Assembly: GCF_000012945.1 (NCBI RefSeq)
Contig: NC_007511.1
Coordinates: 1,302,001 to 1,366,000, forward strand
Reading direction: 5' to 3'
DNA: 64,000 bases
From: Burkholderia lata
Lineage (GTDB): Bacteria > Pseudomonadota > Gammaproteobacteria > Burkholderiales > Burkholderiaceae
The translations under genes and the position numbers were made by a program. The notes beneath the pieces are model-generated. The model searched no databases. It was not told the DNA's origin and was given only the letters and a program-made list of their open reading frames with translations. Of this stretch, positions 8,197 through 16,167 are shown one piece after another (position 1 is the stretch's first letter; every line of letters begins with the position of its first letter).

Positions 8197-8997
8197 GTGA
8201 AGCTCTACGACATTGTTAAAGTTGACGCGGAAGTTAAAGTACTTGATATCGGCTGCAGGCAAGTCGCGGGAGATCCCTCCAATTACACAAAACTTCACCG
8301 TCATGCTGCCGTCGGAATTGACTTGCCGGGCAATGGTGCGGAAACGGATTTCCAAGGGACAGTCATCTCGGCCGCGCTCGGCGACGGCAATGAACATGAT
8401 CTGTACGTGTGCAAGCTGGAGACATGTTCATCGCTATACAAGCCGAATCTCGAGTTGATGAAAAAATATAACAATATTGCGGAGTGGCTCGAGGTTGTGA
8501 ATGTGCGGAGAGTGCAGACGACAAAACTAAACGATGTCGATCTTCCATTCTATCCGGATTACATTAAATCCGATATACAGGCATCGGATCTGATGGCGAT
8601 CAATTATGGTGAAAAATGGATAAAAACAGCGCTCGTAATTGAAATCGAGGTCGAGTTCGTCGAGCAATACCTGGGTCAGCCATTATTTTCGGATGTCGAA
8701 ATCGAGCTGAGAAAGCTGGGCTTTCAGTTCTACACCTTTACCGGATATGGGTCGCGCTTGTTGAAGCCGCACTCCGATCCCGCAGACCCGTTTGCGCCGT
8801 CCGACCAATGGCTCTGGGCACACGCGGTGTTCATCACAAAGCGAAAGAGCGAGGCCACCGATCTTGAGATTCTGAAATTAGCCATGATTGCGCACGATGT
8901 CTATGGGGCCAAGGATCTGGCGGCTCATTATCTTGAGGAACTGGATCTTCGCAGCGGAAGTGCTTTGTGCAAAAAATACCTCGAGTATCAAGGGTAG
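8197..8997 (+). CDS. FkbM-type SAM-dependent methyltransferase
   Basis: The 266-residue protein has a Rossmann-like N-terminus (VKVLDIGCRQVAGDP) and the FkbM-family middle: TTKLNDVDLPFYPDYIKSDI, then ALVIEIEVEFVEQYLGQPLF, SDVEIELRKLGFQFYTFTG and a C-terminal QWLWAHAVFI. FkbM enzymes methylate hydroxyl groups of small molecules, sugars and some peptides. The start is GTG 8197, with AGGA at 6 bp; no in-frame ATG exists near the N-terminus. It follows the precursor hairpin and precedes the HExxH gene by 53 bp. In this operon it could O-methylate the peptide, perhaps after hydroxylation; that order is speculation. Confidence 0.78.
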   Translation: MKLYDIVKVDAEVKVLDIGCRQVAGDPSNYTKLHRHAAVGIDLPGNGAETDFQGTVISAALGDGNEHDLYVCKLETCSSLYKPNLELMKKYNNIAEWLEVVNVRRVQTTKLNDVDLPFYPDYIKSDIQASDLMAINYGEKWIKTALVIEIEVEFVEQYLGQPLFSDVEIELRKLGFQFYTFTGYGSRLLKPHSDPADPFAPSDQWLWAHAVFITKRKSEATDLEILKLAMIAHDVYGAKDLAAHYLEELDLRSGSALCKKYLEYQG

Positions 8998-9050
8998 TCT
9001 TGCCGAAGAGCGAAGTCGCCTGAAAATTCATCAGAATCACGAGGGCCATC

Positions 9051-10082
9051 ATGGATGTAACAACTGCCAATTGGGCGGTTCCGGACGCAACGCGGGCGAA
9101 GCAACTTGTTTCAATGAACAACCAGGACGTATTGAACAGCCTGATCTATCTGGCTGAATTTGTCGATCTGGATAACGTACTCATTGAACGCATCAGCGCC
9201 TTTTCAGCGAGTGACATTGCGTGCGTGGCGCCACAAATTTACGCGGTCCACGAAATACTACGCATCTGCGCCGGGGCCGGGAATCGTGCGCGCGCCGAAG
9301 CCACCGTGACGGCGTTGATAGATGAGGTAAGCGCACGCCAGGACCGTACTTCGTCGAGCAGGCTGTTACGCTATGGAACAGGCTACGAGTCGGTAATTGG
9401 CGATGCGATGAGGGAGGTGTTCGCCAAGTCCTTTGCCGAAACATACGAAAGCAAGTACGCCGGCCGCGAGGTGGTGATGACTACGCCGGCAGTGCGCCAT
9501 AAGCATTTGACGGACGACGCGATCTCGCTTGTGCTGGATGAAATCAAAAAAACTGACGAGATCCTGTTCGATGAGATTCAGGTGCTGGTCAAGGATATTA
9601 TTGTATTCGACTCAAACGGTATCAATGCCGCAACCGAATTCAATACGCTTGGCGCTATCTACATTCGATCGTTCATGCCGGAAAGTGAGCATTGGTCGAG
9701 AATCGCCGAGCATATCGTGCATGAGGCAGCCCATAATTTGCTTTATCAAGTCTGGCTGAGGGAGCCAATAATTGACGACGACGATGGATTGTTTTATACG
9801 CCATTCCGTCAGGATCGTCGCCCGATGAGTGCGATTTTTCACGCGATGTTTGTACTGTCGCGCACTATTTTTTCCTTCGATAGATTGTTGGCCAACGCGG
9901 CGTCCGGGTTGTCGCCACGGGATATCAAGAGCAACTACAACGAGGCAAATAATGCCATCCCATTCAAGGAGAAATTTTTCCAAACAGTGAAGGTGATAGA
10001 GCAATCGAACAAAGCTACTGCCTTCGGCAAGAAAATTCTAGGGGATTGTGTGTCACTTGTTGAGTATAGCAGGAACGTATGA
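9051..10082 (+). CDS. HExxH-motif putative peptide modification protein (alpha-KG-HExxH-type peptide beta-hydroxylase-like)
   Basis: The 343-residue protein has the metal motif HEAAH at 224-228, in the context EHIVHEAAHNLLYQVW. It is followed by YTPFRQDRRPMSAIFHAMFV (249-268), the second conserved block of this family, in which a later His (here 264) would complete an iron site. Family members are known or proposed to hydroxylate residues of ribosomal peptides using 2-oxoglutarate, rather than to act as proteases. The long N-terminal helical part (1-200) may bind the precursor. The gene overlaps the exporter start by 4 bp, so translation is probably coupled. The exact reaction is inferred. 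Confidence 0.78.
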   Translation: MDVTTANWAVPDATRAKQLVSMNNQDVLNSLIYLAEFVDLDNVLIERISAFSASDIACVAPQIYAVHEILRICAGAGNRARAEATVTALIDEVSARQDRTSSSRLLRYGTGYESVIGDAMREVFAKSFAETYESKYAGREVVMTTPAVRHKHLTDDAISLVLDEIKKTDEILFDEIQVLVKDIIVFDSNGINAATEFNTLGAIYIRSFMPESEHWSRIAEHIVHEAAHNLLYQVWLREPIIDDDDGLFYTPFRQDRRPMSAIFHAMFVLSRTIFSFDRLLANAASGLSPRDIKSNYNEANNAIPFKEKFFQTVKVIEQSNKATAFGKKILGDCVSLVEYSRNV

Positions 10083-11380
10083 TGCCACAGGATCGCTTGT
10101 TAACTCAGAGGCAAGAAAGAATCGAGGTTGCGAAGCTGCTGTTTGCGCAAGGGGCAGCGGTATTTTCTTTTCGCGCATTTCAGTTGTTATTTGCATGGCT
10201 CGTGCTTCGTGATGCTGGATCGGCAACATATCTCGCGAGCGTGATTGCCGTATCGTGGATTGTCAACTTGGTTGCCTTTCCGTTGGGTGGAGTGTTGATC
10301 GATCGGTATGGCGGGGTGAGGGGCATCAGATTCTCAGTTACGACCTCCTTTGCGGCGCTGCTATTCTTTATGTTGGGTGAGGTGTCGGGAGAGTTCAATC
10401 CTGTTGTTGCGGCGGCGGTATTGATACTGATGTCGGCGCTCGACGGCGTGATGTCGATTGCTCCCAATGCAATTATTCCGACGTTCGTTCAGGGAAGGGA
10501 TCTGAATCGATATCTCGGGTATGCCGCCAGTGTCAATTCCATGCAAGTCATCGTCGGGGCGATCATCGGCGGCGCTTCGATGGCGGTGATAGGTGTGAAA
10601 GGCGCCATTCTCACGATTGCCATCCTGTTTGCGGCCTCCGTGTGTGCCGTATGGTCTCTTTCCTCAAGGAATCGTATTCGGGATCAGAAAGCGTCTGCTC
10701 GAGGAGTATTCAAGGAAACTTTTCTCGGGTTTCACGCACTTTTTAAAATCGACCCCGAAAAATGGCTGTGCGTTTCGTCGGTTGTCATCAATTTCGTGCT
10801 GACGCCATTTTTGTCGATCGTGATTCCAGCATTTATAAAATCCATGCTCCACGCGCCGGTGAGTTACCTGGCTGCATCCGAAATTTTGTTTGGCATAGGG
10901 ATGCTGATTGGTGCTTTTATTGCGCCCAGGCTGATTGAGGCCGGAGTGTCACGGCTGAGAATCATCCTGTTGGGAAATTTGATGGTAGGCGCCGGGATAG
11001 TAGCCGTCATTTTCGTAAATTTTGATGTGCTGCGAGGTCTCATTGTGGCGACAATCGGATTTGCTCTGAGCCTGGGCAATGTAACATGTGGCTCGCTCAG
11101 GGGCTACGCCGCTCCAAATGATATACGAGGACGATTGGAAGCTGCGGTTTTTACCTGCTGTGTTGCGTCGATTCCGCTTGGAAGCTGGGTGTTTGGGTAT
11201 TTCGTTTCGTCTGGTTCGATCGTCTACCTTGGCTACGCGATGACAATGGCAGGCATTGCGATCATATTGGCCCAGGCGGGTCTTTTAATATCAAAGAATA
11301 CGGTCATTGTATTAACGTCACCTGAAAAAGAACTGAGTGGCTTGTACAGCAGGATGTATCCCGGCGCATTCAAGGGGTGA
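10079..11380 (+). CDS. MFS transporter, probable exporter of the modified peptide
   Basis: The 433-residue protein has about twelve hydrophobic segments and the MFS motif A-like loop GGVLIDRYGG after the second helix. It has the length of EntS/MFS_3-type drug and siderophore exporters. Its ATG overlaps the stop of the HExxH gene (ATGATG), and it ends the operon. Export of the mature product is inferred from position; a role in self-immunity would fit as well. It carries no peptidase domain, so leader removal must come from elsewhere. Confidence 0.85.
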   Translation: MMPQDRLLTQRQERIEVAKLLFAQGAAVFSFRAFQLLFAWLVLRDAGSATYLASVIAVSWIVNLVAFPLGGVLIDRYGGVRGIRFSVTTSFAALLFFMLGEVSGEFNPVVAAAVLILMSALDGVMSIAPNAIIPTFVQGRDLNRYLGYAASVNSMQVIVGAIIGGASMAVIGVKGAILTIAILFAASVCAVWSLSSRNRIRDQKASARGVFKETFLGFHALFKIDPEKWLCVSSVVINFVLTPFLSIVIPAFIKSMLHAPVSYLAASEILFGIGMLIGAFIAPRLIEAGVSRLRIILLGNLMVGAGIVAVIFVNFDVLRGLIVATIGFALSLGNVTCGSLRGYAAPNDIRGRLEAAVFTCCVASIPLGSWVFGYFVSSGSIVYLGYAMTMAGIAIILAQAGLLISKNTVIVLTSPEKELSGLYSRMYPGAFKG

Positions 11381-11431
11381 TTTTTTGTACTTTTTCCCTT
11401 GGGAGGTGATGCGGGCAGCCATCCGGGGGGG

Positions 11432-11456
11432 CACGCGCCAGCGCGTGATCAGTTTT
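11432..11456 (+). terminator. Weak terminator after the RiPP-like operon
   Basis: CACGCGC and GCGCGTG form a tight hairpin (11432-11447) followed by atcagtttt. A second inverted repeat, GTATGT/ACATAC with G/C flanks, lies at 11461-11489, between the convergent MFS and clpP-like genes. Confidence 0.4.
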
Positions 11457-11508
11457 ACAGGGGGGTATGTTGTACCACATACTCTCCCCGTAGCTTGTGC
11501 GACGATTG

Positions 11509-12120
11509 TTAGCGATTGTTGGTGCGGTTATCGATTTCGGATTCCGACGAAATAATCTTGTAGGCTAATCCGTACTGCACTGCCTCTTCCGCGCTCAACC
11601 AGAAATCCCGTGCGGTATCCGACGCAATCTTTTCGACGGCCTGGCCCGTGGCATCGGCAAAGATGCGATTCAGTCGGTCGCGCATTTTCACGATTTCATC
11701 CAGGTAAATGTTCAGATCGCTGGCCGGGCCGCGTGACTCGCCTGACGGTTGATGCAACAGGAAGCGCGTGTTGGGGAGCGTATAGCGATCCTCCTTGTTG
11801 GCCGCCAGGTAAATCAACGCACCAGCGCTGGCTACCCAGCCTGATCCAATGGTGATGACTCTGGGCTTGATGAAACGGAGCGTGTCGAAAATCAGATCGC
11901 CTGATTCAACGTGGCCACCCGGAGAGCTGATGAATACCTGAATGGGATCGTCGCTTATGTGGGCGAGCGCATGCAGATGCTGAACCACGTCACGGGCCAT
12001 TCTCTGTTCAATTGTGCCGGTGATGAACACCTTGCGCGCACGTGTGAGGATATCGAACAGTTTGGCATTACCTTCTGACGACGGGTCTTTGGAATCTTCT
12101 TCTCGATCCAGGTTGTTCAC
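11509..12120 (-). CDS. ClpP-family serine protease (second ClpP paralogue)
   Basis: The 203-residue protein has the ClpP fold and catalytic triad: Ser98 in WVASAGA, His123 in FLLHQPSG and Asp172 in TARDFWLSAEEA. ClpP forms tetradecameric chambers fed by ClpX/ClpA-type unfoldases; no unfoldase gene is nearby. The start is GTG 12120 behind AGGAGA. It lies inside the direct-repeat-bounded island and converges on the RiPP-like operon. It may be a cargo gene with an independent stress role, or it may take part in leader removal; the sequence does not decide. Confidence 0.9.
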   Translation of the reverse strand: MNNLDREEDSKDPSSEGNAKLFDILTRARKVFITGTIEQRMARDVVQHLHALAHISDDPIQVFISSPGGHVESGDLIFDTLRFIKPRVITIGSGWVASAGALIYLAANKEDRYTLPNTRFLLHQPSGESRGPASDLNIYLDEIVKMRDRLNRIFADATGQAVEKIASDTARDFWLSAEEAVQYGLAYKIISSESEIDNRTNNR

Positions 12121-12251
12121 TTGATTCTCCTGAAAAAATAGGCTCCATACTTAACCGCTAATCACTGGCGAAGTCGGTGAATGTCGACGAACTGCCACAC
12201 TGGCTGACATTCATCAGACTATACCACCTGACTTTCGCCCCGGGGGGGCGC

Positions 12252-12286
12252 GGCCAGGCGGAATTCAGGTTGAATTACGCCTGGCC
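12252..12286. repeat. Near-perfect 35-bp inverted repeat upstream of the clpP-like gene
   Basis: GGCCAGGCGGAATTCA (12252-12267) and TGAATTACGCCTGGCC (12271-12286) are complementary over 15 of 16 bases around a 3-nt centre. It lies about 130 bp before the clpP-like start. No U-run follows on either strand, so it could be an operator, a recombination end or a processed RNA hairpin. Confidence 0.6.
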
Positions 12287-13007
12287 AGTACGACTTACGG
12301 TATGCAATCGGCGGCGACGTGGAAATGGATAGAGGCCACGCGCGGCCGATAAGATCAGTGGTTCAAAAAGATAGACAACCAATTCAATCGTTGCACCTGT
12401 CGCTCCAGCGCATGCATCGACGCCACCGCGTGTCGCGGCCGGTGGTGTACACCAGTGCCCGATCGCAGCGCGCGGACGAGCATCAACCGCGGGCCGTGCG
12501 AGCACACTGACGAGTCCAGCAGTCATAAACCCGAGTATTCTCAATAGTCGTTACTTTAGCGCCCCGAAAAGGATTGGCTCGAATTCCGAAGATTTGATAT
12601 CAGGCTGAGCAGCTACCGCAGCGTGTCGTGGCGTATTGGGGTTGAGAATGGCGGGATTGTTTATTTGACATAGTTACCAATCTCGTCTGAATCGGGCGTC
12701 TGTAGAGTACACGTATCGCGACGATTGGTGCCGAAGGGGCAGGAGTGCTGTTGGTGGTGTTCGTTAGCCGTTCCGAGCCGAAATGTTTGCCGCGTTCGAT
12801 TGTTGCCGGTGTTTGTGCCGTGGCTTGAGCTTCTTCGGGAGTAGGGACTCGCGTGCCCGAATTCCAGATGCCATGCAGGAAAGAGCTACGAAAATCGATC
12901 TACGTCAGTCAATCTAGAATTCCGATGATTTTGCACGAAGCCTTTGTGGGTAGTGGCTTCGGGTGATCACATGAATGTCGATTCATACCAGGGAATGTCG
13001 AAACACT
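12287..13007. other. Gene-free right arm of the island
   Basis: Only short frames without ribosome binding sites occur here. A TTGACA at 12665 has no convincing -10 partner. I see no integrase, tRNA or transposase. Confidence 0.45.
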
Positions 13008-13032
13008 CGGATTCCCGATCCGGATATCTGAG
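13008..13032 (+). repeat. Right direct repeat of the putative genomic island
   Basis: This copy of 5961-5985 (24 of 25 bases) again reads RIPDPDI-stop in frame. The single difference is the silent ATT/ATC in the Ile codon. It has no gene attached, as expected of a displaced 3' end after site-specific insertion. Confidence 0.7.
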
Positions 13033-13037
13033 CACGC

Positions 13038-14408
13038 TCAGATCGACGTGCACGCGGCGAGTGCCCGCACGTCCGCAACGTGCTCGATATCCATCACCAG
13101 CGCCTCGAGCTGATCGACCTTCTCGCGAGGCAACACGATCGACGCGTTGTCTTCGAACTTGCCGATGATTTCTGCCTCGCTTGCCGGATTGGCCTGCGCG
13201 CCGCGATTGGCCGCCATCCGATGCTCGAGGGTCCGCGCGTCCTTCAGCTTGATCCTGACCCACCCGGGGAATGAACCGGGATAACCGGTATCGTCGGACT
13301 CCGTGAATTTCAGCCTTTGGGCCAGCTTCAGGATGCTGTCGTCCTTGATGGTTTCGTCGCTGAACGCCCTGAGCCCGACCTTGCCCCGGTGCAGCATCAC
13401 CGACACGACATAAGGCAGGCTGAACTTGGCCGTGTACGCCGTTTTCGGCACGTAGCGATCTTCCCGCGGGTGGCAAAGCAGCTCGGCCTGCATCGGTGAA
13501 ATGATGCATTCGATTTCCTCGATGTCATCCAGCGCGAACGGATTCGCTTGGCGGATCTCCTTCACGCAATCGAGAAATGCCTGCGTGTGATGGCAGCACG
13601 GGTACAGCTTGTACGCGATGTCGTTCACTTCCCACGTGGTCCCGAGATTGGCCACGGCTTTTTTCAGGTCGTAGTTGCCTTCCGGCAGAAAGGAATTGAA
13701 GAAGCCGTATCGTCCCTCGAACACGGTGTTCGGGCCCGTGACGCCTTCCTCGGCCAGGATGCTCGCGATGATCCCGCTGTACGCCGCCCAGCCGGGCTGA
13801 ATCTGCTTGAGCGAGGACTTCGCGTTCAGGCACTCGAGAATGCCCGACGCCTGGCTGCCCGCGATGCCCAGCGCATTGCATTGCACGCCGGCGTCCAGGC
13901 CGTTCAGCTTGCCGGCGATCAGCACCGCGCCGAAGATCCCGACCAGCGACGTCGCATGGTAGCCCCTCATGTGGAAGACGCCGGGCGCGGCCATGCCGAG
14001 CCGCGTCGTCGTTTCGTAACCGGCGACGACGGCAGTGAGGAAATCCCTTCCGCTGGCACCGACCGATTCCGCGACGGCGAGGCTCGCGGGCACGACCACC
14101 GAACTGATATGGATCACCGAACCTTGATGCGTGTCGTCGAAGTCGGGGCCGTGGGCAGCACTGGAGTTGATCAGCGCGGCGGCGGCCGCGGAAAACTTCT
14201 CCGTGCCGCCGATGATCGACGATTCCGGGTGCGTGCCGATTCGCGCCATGGCTCGCTTGACCGCCTGCGCCGTGTCGTCTTGCGATGCGGCGAGGCAGAT
14301 GCCGATCGTGTCGAGCACATGCAGCTTGGCGTTGGCCAATGCGTCGGCCGGGATGTCGGCGAAGTCGAGGTTCCGGGAGAACTGGATGAGTTGTTCGGAG
14401 AGGGTCAT
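13038..14408 (-). CDS. MmgE/PrpD family protein
   Basis: The 456-residue protein matches the MmgE/PrpD fold throughout: an N-terminal helical domain with LHVLDTIGICLAASQDDTAQ, then SAAHGPDFDD (a conserved active-site region in 2-methylcitrate and cis-aconitate decarboxylase relatives), and a C-terminal lid with LYPCCHHTQAFLDC. Members dehydrate or decarboxylate tricarboxylates and some others are epimerase-like. The substrate is unknown. It is the last gene of a minus-strand cluster with GMC oxidoreductase, aldehyde dehydrogenase and cupin genes, which suggests a carbon-source catabolic route. Confidence 0.9.
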   Translation of the reverse strand: MTLSEQLIQFSRNLDFADIPADALANAKLHVLDTIGICLAASQDDTAQAVKRAMARIGTHPESSIIGGTEKFSAAAAALINSSAAHGPDFDDTHQGSVIHISSVVVPASLAVAESVGASGRDFLTAVVAGYETTTRLGMAAPGVFHMRGYHATSLVGIFGAVLIAGKLNGLDAGVQCNALGIAGSQASGILECLNAKSSLKQIQPGWAAYSGIIASILAEEGVTGPNTVFEGRYGFFNSFLPEGNYDLKKAVANLGTTWEVNDIAYKLYPCCHHTQAFLDCVKEIRQANPFALDDIEEIECIISPMQAELLCHPREDRYVPKTAYTAKFSLPYVVSVMLHRGKVGLRAFSDETIKDDSILKLAQRLKFTESDDTGYPGSFPGWVRIKLKDARTLEHRMAANRGAQANPASEAEIIGKFEDNASIVLPREKVDQLEALVMDIEHVADVRALAACTSI

Positions 14409-14485
14409 GTCAGGTATTTCGCGGTTTCGCTCGCATTACGCGGTTGTCTGAATGTCGGGGTTCGCGGTTCGATTCGTCGAATGGA

Positions 14486-16120
14486 CTAACGCGTGTGCGT
14501 CCCGCTTGTTTCTCGGCGCGGTAGTGCGTCCTCACGAATCATGGCGGCCGCTTTCTCGCCGATCATGATGCAGGGCGCGTTGGTGTTGCCGGCGTTGATC
14601 GTCGGCATGATTGCGCCGTCGGCGACGCGCAAGCGCTGCACGCCATGAACGCGTAGCCGTGGGTCGACGACCGCCATCGCATCCACGCCCATCTTGCAGG
14701 TTCCGACCTGATGCCAGCCGCAGTTGCCGATGGTCTTGAGATGCTCGAGCAGGCGTTCATCGGTGGTGGCGCCGGGGCCCGGCGAAATTTCCTCGACGAC
14801 GCGCTCGGACATCGGTCGGGCCGCCATGATTTCGCGCATCCGGCGCACGCCGCGCAGCGTGCGGATCGCGTCGTCCGGTGCCGCCAGGTAGTTGGGCTGG
14901 AACACGGGCGCTGTGAGCGGATCGGGAGAGGCGAGGTCGACCCAGCCGCGCGACGCCGGATTGAGCAGCACCACGCCGGCACTGAGGCCGGGGAAACGGT
15001 CGACGATGACGGCGCCCTTCGGGTGGAACGTGTAGGACAGGGGCCGCAGCACCAGTTGCAGATCGGGTTGCCCGAGATCCGCGGAGCTGCGCACGAAGGC
15101 CGCGCCCTGCGACGCGGAGATCGCCAGGACGCCGGTACGCGTCAGCAGATAGCGCGCGCCTTCGACATATTTGCGCAGCCCGGAAAGGCGCTGGTTATAC
15201 GAGCTTCCCGGCGTGACTTTCCAGATCATCGGCGCAAACCAGTGGTCCTGGAGGTTTTGTCCCACGCCCGGCAGGTCCACGCGCGTGTCGATGCCTTTGG
15301 CCTGCAGTTTCGCGCCGTCGCCGATGCCCGACAGCATCAGCAGGTGAGGCGAATTGAGCGAGCCTGCCGAGATCACGATTTCCCGCGCCGCCTCGATGAT
15401 TCGACTTTCGCCGTTCTGCAGGATCTCGATGCCGGTCGCCACGTTGCCTTGCATCACCACGCGCAGGACGCGCGCATTGCCGAGGACCGTCAGGTTGCGG
15501 CGCTGCAGGTGAGGCTCGATGAAGGCGTTGAAGGACGTCTCGCGGCGGCCGTCGCGGATCGTATGCTGCTGAAAGTCGACGCCCTCGTAAGGCGGCGCAT
15601 TGAGGTCCTTGATATGGGGAATGCCGATACTGTCGGCGGCGCGGATGAAATCCTCGATCGCGGGGCTGCGGGTGACGGGATCGGACACACGCAGCGGGCC
15701 GTCTGCGCCGTGATGTTCGCTGGCGCCCCGCGCGTTGGATTCGGAACGCTTGAAGTAGGGCAGGACGTCGTCCCACCCCCATCCGTCGTTGCCGAGGCTT
15801 TTCCAGCGTTCGTAATCCAGCGGATTGCCGCGGATATAGACCATGCCGTTGACGGCGCTGGTGCCACCCATCGTGCGCCCACGCGGCCAGTAGATCTTGC
15901 GGTCGTGAATCTGCGGGCCGGCTTCGGTGAAATACGACCAGTTGTAGCGCTTTTCCAGAAACAGCCGCCCCATGCCCGCCGGCGAGCGGATCCAGAAATT
16001 GTCGGCCGGCCCGCCGGCCTCGATCAGCAACACCCGGTTCTGCGGATCTTCCGACAGCCGGCTGGCAACGGGGCAGCCCGCCGAGCCGGCACCCACGACG
16101 ATGTAGTCATAAATTTCCAT
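14486..16120 (-). CDS. GMC-family FAD oxidoreductase (choline/alcohol dehydrogenase-like)
   Basis: The protein starts MEIYDYIVVGAGSAGCPVAS, the FAD-binding dinucleotide fold, and contains the GMC signatures GRTMGGTSAVNGMVYIRG and GSLNSPHLLMLSGIG. The active-site His appears in GWHQVGTCKMG and an Asn in the C-terminal INAGNTNAPC. These enzymes oxidise alcohols to aldehydes in the cytosol or at the membrane. The start is ATG 16120 behind AAGGAAAA; the frame also extends to 16153. With the aldehyde dehydrogenase upstream, it would convert an alcohol to an acid. The substrate is unknown. Confidence 0.92.
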   Translation of the reverse strand: MEIYDYIVVGAGSAGCPVASRLSEDPQNRVLLIEAGGPADNFWIRSPAGMGRLFLEKRYNWSYFTEAGPQIHDRKIYWPRGRTMGGTSAVNGMVYIRGNPLDYERWKSLGNDGWGWDDVLPYFKRSESNARGASEHHGADGPLRVSDPVTRSPAIEDFIRAADSIGIPHIKDLNAPPYEGVDFQQHTIRDGRRETSFNAFIEPHLQRRNLTVLGNARVLRVVMQGNVATGIEILQNGESRIIEAAREIVISAGSLNSPHLLMLSGIGDGAKLQAKGIDTRVDLPGVGQNLQDHWFAPMIWKVTPGSSYNQRLSGLRKYVEGARYLLTRTGVLAISASQGAAFVRSSADLGQPDLQLVLRPLSYTFHPKGAVIVDRFPGLSAGVVLLNPASRGWVDLASPDPLTAPVFQPNYLAAPDDAIRTLRGVRRMREIMAARPMSERVVEEISPGPGATTDERLLEHLKTIGNCGWHQVGTCKMGVDAMAVVDPRLRVHGVQRLRVADGAIMPTINAGNTNAPCIMIGEKAAAMIREDALPRRETSGTHTR

Positions 16121-16167
16121 GTGCGTTTTCCTTGTGCCCGGGAAGGGCGTCATCTCCCGCGGCGGCT

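Noticed and set aside
9051..10082. Zinc metalloprotease on the basis of HEAAH
   Set aside because: The second conserved block (DRRPMSAIFHAMF) and the operon context fit the peptide-modification family better than a peptidase.
5961..13032. tRNA gene or integrase at the island ends
   Set aside because: No cloverleaf, CCA end or recombinase motif was found on either strand near the repeats.
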